Positions 1 to 9,348 of a stretch of 59,042 nucleotides of DNA are shown here, piece after piece. Source of the DNA: Komarekiella delphini-convector SJRDD-AB1 (GTDB lineage Bacteria > Cyanobacteriota > Cyanobacteriia > Cyanobacteriales > Nostocaceae). Positions within the stretch are counted from its first letter, which is position 1. Every line of letters starts with the position of its first letter. Below the pieces are notes generated by a model, which was given only the letters and a program-made list of their open reading frames with translations, searched no databases and had not been told where the DNA came from. The position numbers and the translations under genes were made by a program. The stretch is from assembly GCF_014831675.1 (NCBI RefSeq), contig NZ_VJXY01000047.1, positions 1 to 59,042 of the forward strand, read 5' to 3'.

Positions 1-108
1 ATATGATTCAAGAAATTGGCGCTCGCATGAACAGCAAATGTAGTTTTGTTTACCACGCCGATGACCGTTCTTGCGGATATGGCTAGATGCACAGTTAGGA
101 CAGTTCAT
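1..108 (-). CDS. IS1-like transposase, N-terminal zinc-ribbon part (runs off the window)
   Basis: Reading the minus strand from the ATG at 108 gives 36 codons with no stop before the window edge. The peptide starts MNCPNCASSHIRKNGHRRGK and continues QNYICCSCERQF. The two cysteine pairs (CPNC at residues 3-6, CCSC at 25-28) and the 'IRKNG-RRGKQ-Y-C--C-RQF' pattern are characteristic of the InsA-type zinc-ribbon that opens IS1-family transposases. The catalytic part lies outside the window. It faces away from the glucosidase fragment that begins a few bases to the right, so an IS1-like element probably ends near 115-120 and helped to truncate that gene. The family call rests on the zinc-ribbon pattern alone. 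Confidence 0.72.
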   Translation of the reverse strand, partial: MNCPNCASSHIRKNGHRRGKQNYICCSCERQFLESY

Positions 109-121
109 CCCTTAATTATGC

Positions 122-466
122 AACGCCCAGAAAATTGCTTATATGCAGACTCCTGGTGTGGGTGAACGCAGACTACTAGCAATCGCTTATCCAGATAAAC
201 TCAGGCGCATTCTGCAAAAGATGCTGGATGAAAACGAATTCCTCAGTCCCTACGGGATTCGTTCGGTTTCTAAATTTCACCAAAACCACCCTTATAAAAT
301 GAATGTGAATGGAACCGAGTATCAAGTAGATTATCAACCTGCCGAGTCTACTACTCAAATATTTGGTGGCAATTCTAATTGGCGTGGGCCGATTTGGTTT
401 CCCATAAACTACCTAATTATCGAATCACTCCAGCGATTTTACTCCTATTTTGGCGATGACTTAGCC
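122..466 (+). pseudogene. Glucosidase (GH63-like) C-terminal fragment
   Basis: The reading frame through the ATG at 143 encodes about 108 residues that align, residue by residue, with the C-terminal quarter of the glucosidase at 33378-36041. Shared blocks include [39 protein letters not shown] and LIIESLQ. Similarity extends upstream of the ATG into the 'QKIAY' codons, so the ATG is not a real start. It stops abruptly after FGDD near 460, where an unrelated sequence is fused in frame. The N-terminal two thirds and the true C-terminus are absent. This is a dead paralogue fragment next to an insertion sequence. Confidence 0.8.
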
Positions 467-955
467 GTGTTGAGATACGTGATGGTGGATTATCCACAGA
501 TAAATATAAAACTTCTGTCTGAAGAAGACCGGGAGTTGGTGAAGCCGGCCAAGCAGTTGCGTCTCACTTTTAAGGAGTTTGTGCTGAATTGTATTAAACA
601 AGCACTCGTGGAAGAGAATCCTGATAGTGCAGATGGTGCAACTGCTGCTGAAATTGAAGCTTTGAAAGCTCAAATCGCCGCCCTGTCAGAGAAAGTGAGT
701 ATTCCTTCTGCAAGCAAAACCGAAGTGCATACCCTTCAGGAGCGGTTAAATCAATTGTGGGTGGGTATTTCAAATGAAATTAAAAAGGATAGGAGCAACT
801 TGCTTCTTTGACGTTGGCAATCTCCCGACTTGAAAGCCAAATTGAACAGCTAATACCTTCCTTAAATCTTCAGATGGATGGCGAAGGTAATGCTGACAGT
901 GATAGCGACTGGCTTTTTGGGGAAGACTCCGACGCTGAACTACCGTTAACCTAAG
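467..955 (+). pseudogene. Ribbon-helix-helix / coiled-coil protein, frameshifted
   Basis: From about 482 (ATG, MVDYPQINIKLLSEEDREL) the frame encodes a short segment resembling CopG/Arc-type ribbon-helix-helix proteins (LSEEDRELVKPAKQLRLTFKEFV), then heptad-rich coiled coil. The frame stops at 811. The other frame continues at once with EQLASLTLAISRLESQIEQL and an acidic tail ending in ELPLT at 955, which reads as the same coiled coil. A one-base loss near 800 would explain this. The 5' end is fused in frame to the glucosidase fragment, so no natural promoter is evident. The DNA-binding role is inferred from the N-terminal pattern only. Confidence 0.55.
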
Positions 956-1085
956 CAAGAGCTACCTGTTGCCAATCCAATCAGCTAGTATCTTTCGCAT
1001 ACTGAGATAGGTTGTAAGATAGTCTAATTTACGCTTTATCTCTTGGTTATCGGGAATGAGATGAGCCTTTCGCCACTGTCCGTAT

Positions 1086-1149
1086 AAAGTTAAGTCAGGA
1101 AAGTCCTTAACTTTTCTACATCGACAGTGACGGCTAGAACCTATATAAA
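1086..1149 (+). promoter_or_regulatory. Conserved promoter, copy 1 of 6 (AAA-WD40 gene)
   Basis: AAAGTTAAG at 1086-1094 and CCTTAACTTT at 1105-1114 form a near-perfect inverted repeat. The second arm runs on as CTACATCGAC, ending at 1125. Exactly 18 nt later lies TATAAA (1144-1149). TCGACA as a -35-like hexamer with 17 nt to TATAAA gives canonical sigma-70 spacing. The GTG start at 1209 would have a leader of about 50 nt. The same layout recurs at 8398, 9200-9309 (twice), 24409 and 32286. Confidence 0.75.
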
Positions 1150-1208
1150 TATCACAGTCAACTTTGTGATATGTCGCAAAACTTCAGATTTGTAAGGCAG
1201 GGTATCCC

Positions 1209-4200
1209 GTGCAAAAACTGACTTCATCCTATGAATATCAAGTTGGCGGTCGCCTCAGAGTTGATGCACCCAGCTATGTAGTACGCCAAGCCGACGAAGA
1301 ACTCTACAATGCTTTAAAGGCAGGTGAGTTTTGTTACGTCCTCAACTGTCGTCAGATGGGCAAATCTAGCTTACGGGTACAGGTTGCTAAACGTCTACAA
1401 GAGGATGGTATTGCTTGTACAACGGTTGACCTATCAGGAATTGGGAACAGCAACATCACCGCCGACCAGTGGTATGCAGATATCATCATGCGACTGGTAC
1501 GAAGTTTTCGGCTTAATACTCAAATTAATATCCGCGATTGGTTAGCCCAAAGACAAGACCTTTCCCCAGTGGGGCGTTTAGGTGAATTATTGCAATCTGT
1601 CTTACCGGAATTTATCAATCAGTCGATTGTGATTTTTTTCGATGAAATCGACAGCACAATCAGCTTACCATTTAATACAGATGATTTTTTTGCCCTGATT
1701 CGTTCTTGCCATGAACACAAACGCTTCACTTTTGCACTGTTGGGAGTAGCCACACCATCGGATTTAATTACCGATAAAACTCGCACACCTTTTAATATTG
1801 GGCGAGCAATTGCGTTAAATGGGTTTAATCTGGTAGAAGTTCAACCATTAGAAATAGGGTTAGCGAATCAAGTAGAAAATACCCAAGCCGCATTGAAGGA
1901 AATACTGGCTTGGACGGGAGGTCAACCATTTTTAACTCAAAAACTTTGTCAATTAGTTGTACAGCATTGGCATAGAGGAACAGGAGAACAGGGAAGCATT
2001 TCTACCATAGAATCGCCCTACCTCAAGAAACTGATGCAGGAGATATTGACTCCAAGTGAGGCAATTGCTAACCAAGTATCTGCTATAGTGCGATCGCATA
2101 TCATCGACAACTGGGCTTCCCTGGATGAACCACCCCATTTAAGAACCATCCGCGACAGGTTACTTTGCAACGAACAACGAGCTAGCAGACTACTAGGACT
2201 ATATCTACAAATATTACAAAATGGTGGTGTACCCGCCGATGATTCGCCTGAAAAAATTGAATTGCTGCTATCAGGGTTAGTTGTTAAAAAACAAGGTAGC
2301 TTACAAGTTTACAATCGCATCTATCAAGAAGTTTTTAATTTAGAGTGGGTAGAAAAGCAATTAAAAAAGTTACGTCCCTACGCAGATTTAATTAATGCTT
2401 GGGTAAAATCAAATTATCAGGATGAAACCAACCTGCTACGAGGACAAGCCCTCAAGGATGCTCAAGCTTGGGCCAAGGGCAAAAGTTTGAGTAACATGGA
2501 TTATCGCTTTTTAGCCGCTAGCGAAGAACTAGAAAAACGCGAAGTACAAAGTGCGCTGATAGCATCTCAACAAGCAAATCAAATTCTCCTCAACGCCGAA
2601 CAGCAAGCGAAACAAACGATTCGCCGGGGAATGATGGGGTTATCGGTGCTGTCTGTTGTCGCTGTGACTCTCTTAGGAATCTCAGGTTTACTTACATGGC
2701 AAACCGCGCAACAAAAGCGACAAGTAAGCTTAGGCGAGATTAAAGCCTTGACTCTCTCATCAGAAACAGCTTTTGAGTCCCATAACACCTTTGATGCTTT
2801 ACTCGAAAGTCTCAAGGCTGGTATCAAGTTAAACCAGATGGGTTGGGACAATGCAGATACAGATTCAAAGGTGCAAGTAGAAAAGACCTTACGCCAATCT
2901 CTCTACTGGGTACGGGAACGCAACCGTTTAATAGGGCATGGGGATGTAGTCACACGAGTTAAATTTAGTCCCGATGGGCAAAAATTAGCTAGCGCCAGTT
3001 GGGATAAAACCGTGAAAATTTGGCAGCGTGACGGTAAGCTACTCCACACCTTGCGGGGTCATACTGATGCAGTATGGAGTGTGAATTTTAGCCCTGACGG
3101 TAAAATGTTAGTTAGTGCCAGTCGAGATAAAACCGTGAAAGTCTGGCGTGTTGAGGATGGTAAAGAAATTGTCACCCTAAATAATCAAGATTGGGTAGCC
3201 TGTGTCGGATTTAGCCCCGATAGCAAGACAGTGGCATCAATGGAATGGAATGGGACAATGAGACTCTGGAACCTCCAAGGACAGGAGTTAAAATCCTTTC
3301 CTACCCATAAAGCCCCAGTTGTTGCTGTCCATTTCAGCCCCAAGGGAAACATGATTGCTACCGCTAGTCGAGATGGTACAGCAAAGGTTTGGTCTTTGGA
3401 TGGCAAAGAATTATTGTCTCTGGGAGGCCATAAGAATTGGGTCATGTATGTTAATTTCAGTGGGGATGGCAAAAACCTAGTAACAGCAAGTCGAGACAAA
3501 ACCGCGAAAATTTGGGATTTACAAGGGAAAGAACTCGCAACACTACGAGGTCATAGTGATACCGTTGCTAGTGCCGTATTCAGCCGCGATGGTCAAACTA
3601 TTGCGACTGCAAGCTCGGATAAAACTATCCGACTCTGGAACCGCAAAGGTGAGGAATTGCAAGTTTTTTGGGGACATACCGATGCTGTTTGGGGTGTGAA
3701 TTTAAGTAAAGATGGAAAACTTGTGGCCAGCAGTGGCGAAGATGGGACTGTGAGATTGTGGAATATGGAGAATGGGGAAGCAGGAAAATTCCAATCTCTA
3801 AGTTTCAATCTTGGTGAAGCGGCTGCGGGAAGTATTAGTTTTAGCCCTGATGGTAAAACTTTTGGTACAACTGGTCGTTACACAATGGCGAAACTCTGGA
3901 GCCGCAAAGGACAGGAACTAGTGACACTGAACGGTCATAGCGATACCCTAAGAAGTCTCCAGTTCAGCCCCGATGGTAAAATTATCGCTACCGCCAGTCG
4001 AGATAAAACCGTTAAACTGTGGAATTTATCGGGAAAAGAAATAGCGACTTTGCGCGGACATCAAGCAGATGTGAGAAGCGCAACTTTCAGCCCAGACGGT
4101 AAAACAATAGCTAGTGCTAGCTGGGATACAACAGTTAAACTGTGGAATTTATCGGGAAAAGAATTAATGACTTTGCGGGGACATCAAGCTGGTGTCAGAA

Positions 4201-4835
4201 GCGTAAGTTTCAGCCCTGATGGTGAGCCAGTTGCGGTGGACGGGTTCCCCGGCATAAGCAAACTGGCGAACCCGAAGAGTCAAATTGTCGCTACCGCAAG
4301 TGAAGATGGAACAGCTAAACTCTGGAATCGAAACGGTAAAGAACTAGTTACCCTCAAAGGACATCAAGCGGGGATACAGGCTGTAAGTTTCAGTTCTGAT
4401 AGTCAGATAATTGCTACCGCCAGTAAAGATAAAACTGTGAAACTCTGGAATCGAGACGGTAAAGAACTATTGACTTTGCGGGGACATGGGGGTGAGGTAA
4501 ATGCTGTAAGTTTTAGCCCGAATGGAGAAATTATTGCTACAGCCAGTGAAGATATGACAGTCAAGCTGTGGAACCGTAAGGGAGAAGTGCTGCAAACCCT
4601 TGCAGGACTGGATACTGGGGTTAAAAGTGTGAGTTTCAGCCCAGATGGTCAGGTTTTGGCTTCTTCAGATTCCCTGGGTAAAGTCACTCTTTGGAATTTA
4701 GATTTTGATTCCAGTCCTGAGAAATTGTTGGCGCAGGCTTGTAATTGTGTGAGGGATTATTTGAAGAATAGCGCAAATGTTAAAGAGGATGAGAGGAGTT
4801 TGTGCGATGGGGTTGGTACAGTAAAAGAATTATAG
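1209..4835 (+). CDS. AAA-like ATPase with C-terminal WD40 propeller(s)
   Basis: This 1208-residue protein opens with the cyanobacterial AAA-like domain (PF14516 type): [20 protein letters not shown], Walker A RQMGKSS (about 48-54) and Walker [10 protein letters not shown] (about 140-148). A single hydrophobic segment follows at about 475-500 ([20 protein letters not shown]). Thirteen or more WD40 repeats fill 580 to about 1165, each with SPDG turns and a TVKLW-type strand. This is a STAND-like signalling NTPase, probably membrane-anchored, with the propeller as ligand sensor. The start is GTG, and the [11 protein letters not shown] block near the N-terminus fits this family. One blade (codons at 4224-4277) carries an 18-residue in-frame repeat insertion. 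The conserved promoter lies upstream. Partner and ligand are unknown. Confidence 0.88.
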   Translation: MQKLTSSYEYQVGGRLRVDAPSYVVRQADEELYNALKAGEFCYVLNCRQMGKSSLRVQVAKRLQEDGIACTTVDLSGIGNSNITADQWYADIIMRLVRSFRLNTQINIRDWLAQRQDLSPVGRLGELLQSVLPEFINQSIVIFFDEIDSTISLPFNTDDFFALIRSCHEHKRFTFALLGVATPSDLITDKTRTPFNIGRAIALNGFNLVEVQPLEIGLANQVENTQAALKEILAWTGGQPFLTQKLCQLVVQHWHRGTGEQGSISTIESPYLKKLMQEILTPSEAIANQVSAIVRSHIIDNWASLDEPPHLRTIRDRLLCNEQRASRLLGLYLQILQNGGVPADDSPEKIELLLSGLVVKKQGSLQVYNRIYQEVFNLEWVEKQLKKLRPYADLINAWVKSNYQDETNLLRGQALKDAQAWAKGKSLSNMDYRFLAASEELEKREVQSALIASQQANQILLNAEQQAKQTIRRGMMGLSVLSVVAVTLLGISGLLTWQTAQQKRQVSLGEIKALTLSSETAFESHNTFDALLESLKAGIKLNQMGWDNADTDSKVQVEKTLRQSLYWVRERNRLIGHGDVVTRVKFSPDGQKLASASWDKTVKIWQRDGKLLHTLRGHTDAVWSVNFSPDGKMLVSASRDKTVKVWRVEDGKEIVTLNNQDWVACVGFSPDSKTVASMEWNGTMRLWNLQGQELKSFPTHKAPVVAVHFSPKGNMIATASRDGTAKVWSLDGKELLSLGGHKNWVMYVNFSGDGKNLVTASRDKTAKIWDLQGKELATLRGHSDTVASAVFSRDGQTIATASSDKTIRLWNRKGEELQVFWGHTDAVWGVNLSKDGKLVASSGEDGTVRLWNMENGEAGKFQSLSFNLGEAAAGSISFSPDGKTFGTTGRYTMAKLWSRKGQELVTLNGHSDTLRSLQFSPDGKIIATASRDKTVKLWNLSGKEIATLRGHQADVRSATFSPDGKTIASASWDTTVKLWNLSGKELMTLRGHQAGVRSVSFSPDGEPVAVDGFPGISKLANPKSQIVATASEDGTAKLWNRNGKELVTLKGHQAGIQAVSFSSDSQIIATASKDKTVKLWNRDGKELLTLRGHGGEVNAVSFSPNGEIIATASEDMTVKLWNRKGEVLQTLAGLDTGVKSVSFSPDGQVLASSDSLGKVTLWNLDFDSSPEKLLAQACNCVRDYLKNSANVKEDERSLCDGVGTVKEL
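4224..4277 (+). repeat. 54-nt dispersed repeat inserted in frame in a WD40 blade
   Basis: Between SFSPDG and SQIVATAS the gene has 18 extra codons ([18 protein letters not shown]) that no neighbouring blade has. The DNA is GC-rich and unlike its surroundings. Its 3' half resembles the 54-nt insert in the transposase at 56646-56699: both end CGAACCCGAAG and both encode a peptide ending ANPK. It is exactly 54 nt, so the frame is kept. Confidence 0.75.
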
Positions 4836-4918
4836 TAAGTGGTGCTTGTATCGTAGAAAAGTGCTGAAAATGCAGCGACACGATATCTTAGAAGTGGAAA
4901 ATACTATAATGAATGCCC

Positions 4919-5338
4919 ATGTCTGCTAGAGATGTCTTTCATGAGGTTGTGAAAATAGCTTTACAAAAGGACGGTTGGCAGATAACTCATGACCCACTTT
5001 TGTTTAATGTGGATGGGGTAAAAATGTCAATTGATTTAGCAGCAGAATAACTGATTGCAGCAGAAAGAGAAAATGAAAAAATTGCTGTTGAAGTCAAGAG
5101 TTTTCTAGAAAAATCTTCTGCTATCTCAGAATTCCACACAGCGTTGGGACAATTTATCAATTATAGAGGTGCATTAAGGCGACGAGATCCAGACCGTATT
5201 TTATATTTAGCAGTACCTTTGACAACTTACAGAACATTTTCTCAACTTGATTTTCCCAAGTAAATGGTAGAAGAAAATCGAGTCAAAATGAGTGTTTATA
5301 ATGTTGAAAACGAGGTGATTATTGAATGGAAAAAATAG
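4919..5338 (+). pseudogene. xisH: xisH (fdxN-element excision controlling factor), two nonsense codons
   Basis: The frame from ATG 4919 to TAG 5338 spans 140 codons, the usual XisH length. It reads MSARDVFHEVVKIALQKDGW, then HDPLL, KIAVEVKSF, EFHTALGQFINYR and DRILYLAVP, all XisH blocks. TAA codons interrupt it at 5048-5050 (before LIAAERE) and 5261-5263 (before MVEENRV). Both are explained by CAA-to-TAA changes. XisH assists excision of the fdxN element during heterocyst differentiation and is encoded with XisI; here the 3' end overlaps xisI by 13 nt. The frame is otherwise intact, so inactivation looks recent. Confidence 0.85.
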
Positions 5339-5661
5339 TACGATATCGCCAGATTGTACAACAGATGCTTTCAGAGTATGGTAAACAAAAACCTGCTTAC
5401 GGAAATATTGAAGTTGAGACAATTTTTGACACCGAACGAGACCATTACCAAATTGTTTATGTAGGGTGGGAAGGTCAGGATTGGGTACACAGTTGTATCA
5501 TACACATCGATATTAAAGGTGGTAAAATTTGGCTGCAATGGAATGGTACTGAGGATGATATTGCAGCTGATTTGGTGACTGTTGGAGTTCCAAAGGAAGA
5601 TATTGTTTTAGGATTTCAGTCACCATTTATGCGGCAGTTTACTGAATATGCTGTAGGTTAA
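5326..5661 (+). CDS. xisI: XisI, fdxN-element excision controlling factor protein
   Basis: This 111-residue protein starts MEKIVRYRQIVQQMLSEYGK and carries the family blocks DTERDHYQIVYVGWEG, CIIHIDIKGGKIWLQWNGTE and LVTVGVPKEDIVLGF. Length and ends match XisI fully. It acts with XisH as an accessory in excision of a DNA element in heterocysts, and many cyanobacteria keep several xisHI pairs. Its start lies inside the end of xisH (GAATGGAAAAAATAG), so it relied on translational coupling. With xisH dead it is now an orphan, and its function is doubtful. Confidence 0.9.
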   Translation: MEKIVRYRQIVQQMLSEYGKQKPAYGNIEVETIFDTERDHYQIVYVGWEGQDWVHSCIIHIDIKGGKIWLQWNGTEDDIAADLVTVGVPKEDIVLGFQSPFMRQFTEYAVG

Positions 5662-5916
5662 CGTGGAAATGTTAGCCAATCTCTTGTTAATTTAGCAGGT
5701 AGAGCGATACTCACTAATAAGTATTGCGTACTTAAAGCAATTAGCACCCAAATTCTTCTCTCAGCCTGCGCCTTAAATCTCCAGAGAGATGCTCATTCTT
5801 CGTATTTCTACGATAATCTTGATGGTGATATCACATCAGCAATTATTGCTTATAATTTGTTAGGAAAAACACAAAAACTTTTAAAAAGGTGTGTCTATCC
5901 AAGACTTATGGAATGA
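5662..5916. other. Intergenic region with decayed coding traces
   Basis: No intact gene, RNA or clear repeat is visible. The stretch from about 5787 reads as degraded coding sequence in the same frame as the antitoxin-like remnant that follows. Confidence 0.3.
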
Positions 5917-6195
5917 TTGAAACAAGTATCATTACACAGAACTATCTCGCTAAACTCAATAATTGCGTTAGCCAAAGACTTTGGCGAAGCGATCGCCTTC
6001 CATTACCCAAACTCAAGCCGGGGTGCATCATCCCTATTAGAACAAGAAAACCTATCGTATCAAGTATGGCTTGATGAAACTCGTACTCTTGTTGATGAAG
6101 GGATAGCATCATTAGAACGTGGTGAAGGAATTGACGGTGAGACTTTTGTTAATCAACTGTTGATAAGCGTAAGTTCTAATTTGTACAGTGCGTAA
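5917..6195 (+). pseudogene. Antitoxin-like remnant
   Basis: The open frame here has only a TTG start. Its C-terminal half (YQVWLDETRTLVDEGIASLE then GEGIDGETFVNQLL) looks like the tail of short addiction-module antitoxins that place a helix and a '-GE--d-e-v---l' ending after a DNA-binding domain. The same frame upstream (about 5787-5916) is also open except for one TGA and reads FYDNLDGDITSAIIAYNLLG, which I do not recognise. No toxin gene follows. A decayed gene is likely, and the family assignment is weak. Confidence 0.3.
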
Positions 6196-6330
6196 GTCCT
6201 AACCTATTACTTCTGCTTAAAATTACTACCTTCCGTCCCGACAGATTCTAACCTTCTTCTTGCTAAAATCGCCCAACGGTAATCAAATGTAGTGTAGCTA
6301 GAGGCATTATTTACACAAGTTCTAGATTGA

Positions 6331-6359
6331 GCGATGCCTGCGGCGGGCTGTGCCTACGC
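6331..6359 (-). repeat. Small dispersed repeat, 21 nt inside HIP1 (copy C)
   Basis: On the plus strand the unit is GCGAT, 21 nt, then CGC. Deleting the 21 nt rebuilds GCGATCGC and restores KSAIAQS in the TPR gene. In this orientation it adds TAG directly after the GCG codon. Confidence 0.85.
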
Positions 6360-6765
6360 ACTTTTTCTGTCCTTTTTTATCTCCAGTACCTTGGCAAATA
6401 TACAATTAGCTTCCCATCGCTGTTGATTGGGGGGTTGTTTTTGGTTAAGGGCGATCGCACTTACTAAATTTCTCCCCGCCTCTGCATGACGATTCTGTTC
6501 AACTTGCACCCAACCTAAATCTGTCAATAAAGAGTATCGAGTGGAAAAATCATCAGCTTTAACCAAATCTAACCCGCGCAAAAAGAAGCTTTCTGCTGTT
6601 AGGTAATCTCGATCGCCAAGATACAAGCGACCTAAATTGTTGTAAGTCTCAGCATTATTACCAGGTAAAGCCTGCATATATTCAGTACGGGCGTTGGTTA
6701 AGTTCTCCAAATTCTCGTAGGTTTTACCCAGCAGGAGATGAGCATCAAAATTACCGGAATCAAAT

Positions 6766-6794
6766 GCGTAGGCCTAGCCTGTCGTAGACATCGC
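6766..6794 (-). repeat. Small dispersed repeat, 21 nt inside HIP1 (copy B)
   Basis: Same structure (GCGAT + 21 nt + CGC on the minus strand). Removing it gives LKQAIAFDSG, a natural TPR junction. A base difference in this copy creates GGC TAG GCC, which stops the gene at 6774. Confidence 0.85.
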
Positions 6795-7035
6795 TTGTTT
6801 TAAGTCCTTTTTAGCCTCGGTAAATTCGGCTTTAGCAAAACTCCTCAACCCTCGCTGATAGTAGTAATTCGCTAACTGGGGTAGTGAATTCTGCAAGTAA
6901 ATCGCCCCCAGCAACAAAAACGCCGAAATCCCAAAGGAAACCTCACTGCAATAACGCGCAGGTAATTTTAGTTGATGCAACAGTTTTTGTAACTTCTCTC
7001 GCCCAGATTGCGTTAAACTACCAAAAACTAAAAGT

Positions 7036-7064
7036 GCGTAGGCGCAGCCCGCCGCAGGCATCGC
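7036..7064 (-). repeat. Small dispersed repeat, 21 nt inside HIP1 (copy A)
   Basis: GCGAT + 21 nt + CGC on the minus strand. It adds seven residues (about PAAGCAY) to a hydrophobic region of the TPR protein without a stop. Removing it gives NGAIALLVFG. Confidence 0.85.
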
Positions 7065-7530
7065 CCCATTTCCAACCAATCCAAAGGTTGTCAGCAAATC
7101 TAGCCCACTGATAATAAATTGCGAACTGAACATTGTTAAAAAACTGACCACAGCCGTGAGATTAATGGTTGTGAGTCCATCCCAAACCGCATCAAAGCGA
7201 TTCCAAGGATCTGGTTCATCCGCTTCCAAAAACCACCACCAAGCTTCTGCTGGAGGATGGATGCTGCTACGCCAGTCTTTGAGTTGTCCAGCTTTGACAA
7301 TCTGGTTGGCTTGATTTCTCAAGCGCCTATCCAACTCCATAACTTTGGTAACTTCATCTGGGGGTATGCGAGTCACCTTCAACATGAGTTCTGCATGAAC
7401 TGCATCCCGCGCCAACAAAACAGCTAATACTTGTTTTGGAGATACATCTGATTTTGCCTCCTCAATTGCCAGTAATGCTTGCAGATATTCATTGAGAACA
7501 TGTGTATCTTGTGAGGTTTTATCAACAATA

Positions 7531-8373
7531 TTAGTCATTTTCAAGCCCCAATTCTTGCATTGTCATCGGGCCGACAATCCCATCCACAGCCAATTTTTGA
7601 CTCGCCGCTTGAAATTGCTTGACAGCTTGCTCAGTTTCGGCATCAAATATTCCTGTTACCTGGAGATTGATTTGCGTAATTTGCGCTCTCAGTAATGCTT
7701 CTTGTACCTTAGTGACATCATCACCTTGTAAGGGAGGCGATTGAAGCCTGAGAGTACGCGGGAACAGAAGTTTAAAACCATCTATTGGGGAATTTGCTAA
7801 ACGCGCTTCAGTTTGCGGCCCGAAGCTACCATCTTCTGCTATCAAGTCATTGGGATTATACTGATTCCACAAGCGTTGAAATGCACTGATCCCAATCTTG
7901 CCCAAATTTCGCCTGGTTGCAGCAGGTAGCCTGTAATCGTAGTGAGGAAAGTCAAAATCTCGCCCTAAGCGAATCCAGTTATGTGGCTGAAAAAATCGTT
8001 CCCACCCGTCGGGATCTTCAATATCTAACGCCAACCCACTTTCATGATTACTAGAACCTGGTAAAGCCGCCGCCGTAATGCCAAATAACTTACGCTCAAA
8101 CTGTTTTCGTAGCAAGTACTGTTGAGCAACTGTGCGATAGACCGAGTTTACAACTAGTTTAGTACCGCGTTGCTTGAGTGCTAATCGCAGTGATTCTTTA
8201 GCTGCTGGTTGCACAAAGGGATTGATTTGATTTCCAGTCACATCTATATTGAGGTCGCTGAAGTCAACTAAAACATTGGGCGAGATTGAGTTCATAACCG
8301 CAATGATTTGTAGGCTCAGACCTCTGACTAGACCTGTATTTCCTTTTTCAATTACATTTTTGACTTTTAACAT
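7531..8373 (-). CDS. M15-type D,D-/L,D-carboxypeptidase-like protein with peptidoglycan-binding domain
   Basis: The 280-residue protein has an M15/VanY-like core: NSVYRTVAQQ, the zinc motif SSNHESGLALDIED (SxHxxGxAxD) and FDFPHYDY supplying the last metal histidine. It ends with a PG_binding_1 domain at about 205-278 (LQGDDVTKVQEALL, TGIFDAETEQAVKQFQ, VDGIVGPMTMQELG). Such proteins trim peptide stems of peptidoglycan or bind the wall. No classical signal peptide is seen at the N-terminus (MLKVKNVIEKGNTGLVRG), which is odd for a wall enzyme; a short hydrophobic stretch follows at 18-28. GGAG precedes the ATG. It overlaps the TPR gene downstream and sits 48 nt after the conserved promoter block. 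Confidence 0.85.
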   Translation of the reverse strand: MLKVKNVIEKGNTGLVRGLSLQIIAVMNSISPNVLVDFSDLNIDVTGNQINPFVQPAAKESLRLALKQRGTKLVVNSVYRTVAQQYLLRKQFERKLFGITAAALPGSSNHESGLALDIEDPDGWERFFQPHNWIRLGRDFDFPHYDYRLPAATRRNLGKIGISAFQRLWNQYNPNDLIAEDGSFGPQTEARLANSPIDGFKLLFPRTLRLQSPPLQGDDVTKVQEALLRAQITQINLQVTGIFDAETEQAVKQFQAASQKLAVDGIVGPMTMQELGLEND

Positions 8374-8397
8374 GGTTGATTCTCCAAGATAATTTTT

Positions 8398-8459
8398 TTT
8401 ATAGAATTTGCATATTTAACCGTCGATGCAGAAAAGGTAAGGAATTTGCACTTAACTTT
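8398..8459 (-). promoter_or_regulatory. Conserved promoter, copy 2 of 6 (M15 peptidase)
   Basis: On the minus strand: half-site AAAGTTAAG (8459-8451), then CCTTACCTTTTCTGCATCGAC (8442-8422, one base over the short form), 18 nt, then TATAAA (8403-8398). The downstream stretch GCAAATTCTATAAA is also shared with copy 6. The ATG at 8373 gives a leader of about 20 nt that still contains the Shine-Dalgarno. Confidence 0.75.
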
Positions 8460-8588
8460 TGCACAATAATGTTGTACCTTTACGAATATTTTATGTGTCG
8501 CAAACATTATTTGAATTGGCATTAATATTTGCAAAAACGGATTTTCAGCCTGATGAGAATATAGCGATAGATCGTTATTCTGTATGCT

Positions 8589-9063
8589 TTATGCAAATAA
8601 GAAGTGTGCAGTATTGCCAGATGCCAGATTCAAACCGAGATTATCTGAGGTGAAGCCAGTGACACCGCGTAACTCTGCTAATAACTCACCGGAACCAAAT
8701 CCAGTATTTCTAGTCACGCCATCACCCAAGTAGAAGTAAGTATTGCGGCCATTCACCACTACATCGATCGCATTGATACCTTCAAACTGCAATAAATCGC
8801 CACCAGCACCACGCCGGAACTGATGGATAAGATCACTGCCATCACCCTGGCGGTATATTACTTTATCAATGTGGCGATCGCTTCCCAAATACAGCGTATC
8901 GTTATCTGATGACAATGGGGCTATTTAGTTGAGCAATGCTATTGATGACGATGGTATCCGTTCCAGGCAGGGCTTCGGCTGCTGTGACAGCTTCTCGTAG
9001 GCTCAACCGCCCATCATTAGGATTAACAACATCATTCAATGTATTAACAGTGAAAGTTGCCAT
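8589..9063 (-). pseudogene. Surface-type protein: SLREA-type N-terminus joined to RTX-like C-terminus, frameshifted
   Basis: ATG 9063 (preceded by AAGGAT) begins MATFTVNTLNDVVNPNDGRL then SLREAVTAAE, the opening typical of large beta-helix/calcium-binding cyanobacterial surface proteins. That frame ends at TAA 8902. The next frame from about 8915 gives SSDNDTLYLGSDRHIDKVIY, FRRGAGGDLLQFEGINAID and a C-terminus ending AHFLFA, as in RTX/haemolysin-type repeats. Removing one C from the CCCC run near 8917-8920 joins the two frames. At about 158 residues it is far shorter than usual, so a large internal deletion is also likely. Promoter copy 3 lies upstream. Confidence 0.7.
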
Positions 9064-9199
9064 TTGAGTATCCTTGAATTAGTAAATTTAGTTTTTTGGA
9101 TTTCATGAAAGCGGCTAAAAGTCCACTTTTTTCAAGGAATTGAAAATTACAGTACTTATGGAGAAATTCAAAGTTAGTTGTTACTTTCGCTATGCTTGA

Positions 9200-9309
9200 T
9201 TATCCAAGACAATTCCTTTATCAGTCGATACAGAAAAGTTAAGGACTTGTTGGAACCGAAAGGTACATAACTTTTATATATCGACTTGAGAAAACATAAA
9301 CTCTATCGT
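9200..9309. promoter_or_regulatory. Divergent conserved promoters, copies 3 (minus) and 4 (plus)
   Basis: Minus copy: CCTTAACTTT running into TCTGTATCGAC (9244-9224), 18 nt, then GGATAA (9205-9200), serving the surface-type gene at 9063. Plus copy: ATAACTTTTATATATCGAC ending at 9285, 18 nt, then TATCGT (9304-9309), serving the DUF4278 gene at 9349 with a leader of about 35 nt. Each copy's TTAACTTT-like core supplies the upstream half-site for the other. Confidence 0.7.
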
Positions 9310-9348
9310 GATAACAGTAAACATCTAGTTAAACACAGGAATTGACTT

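Larger units (their letters stand above)
6207..7544 (-). pseudogene. TPR-containing membrane protein broken by repeated 21-nt insertions
   Basis: One minus-strand frame runs from ATG 7544 to TAA 6207 (446 codons) with only two stops, both TAG, both inside 29-nt repeat units (6766-6794 and 6331-6359). A third unit at 7036-7064 is in frame without a stop. Removing the inserts restores ALKQAIAFDSGNFDAHLLLG-type TPR sequence and the C-terminus KDRKSAIAQSRTC. Before the repeats lie an N-terminal helical region, a WWWFLEADEPDPWNRFDAVW block, two hydrophobic segments (about 125-165) and a third near 210-225. Three or more TPR-like units follow. The ATG overlaps the end of the upstream peptidase gene by 14 nt, so the two form an operon under promoter copy 2. 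Function unknown; possibly a membrane partner of the peptidase. Confidence 0.8.

Noticed and set aside
5889-6074. Alternative frame MCLSKTYGMIETSIITQNYL as a gene
   Set aside because: GTG start without a ribosome site, and it overlaps the more protein-like antitoxin-type frame.
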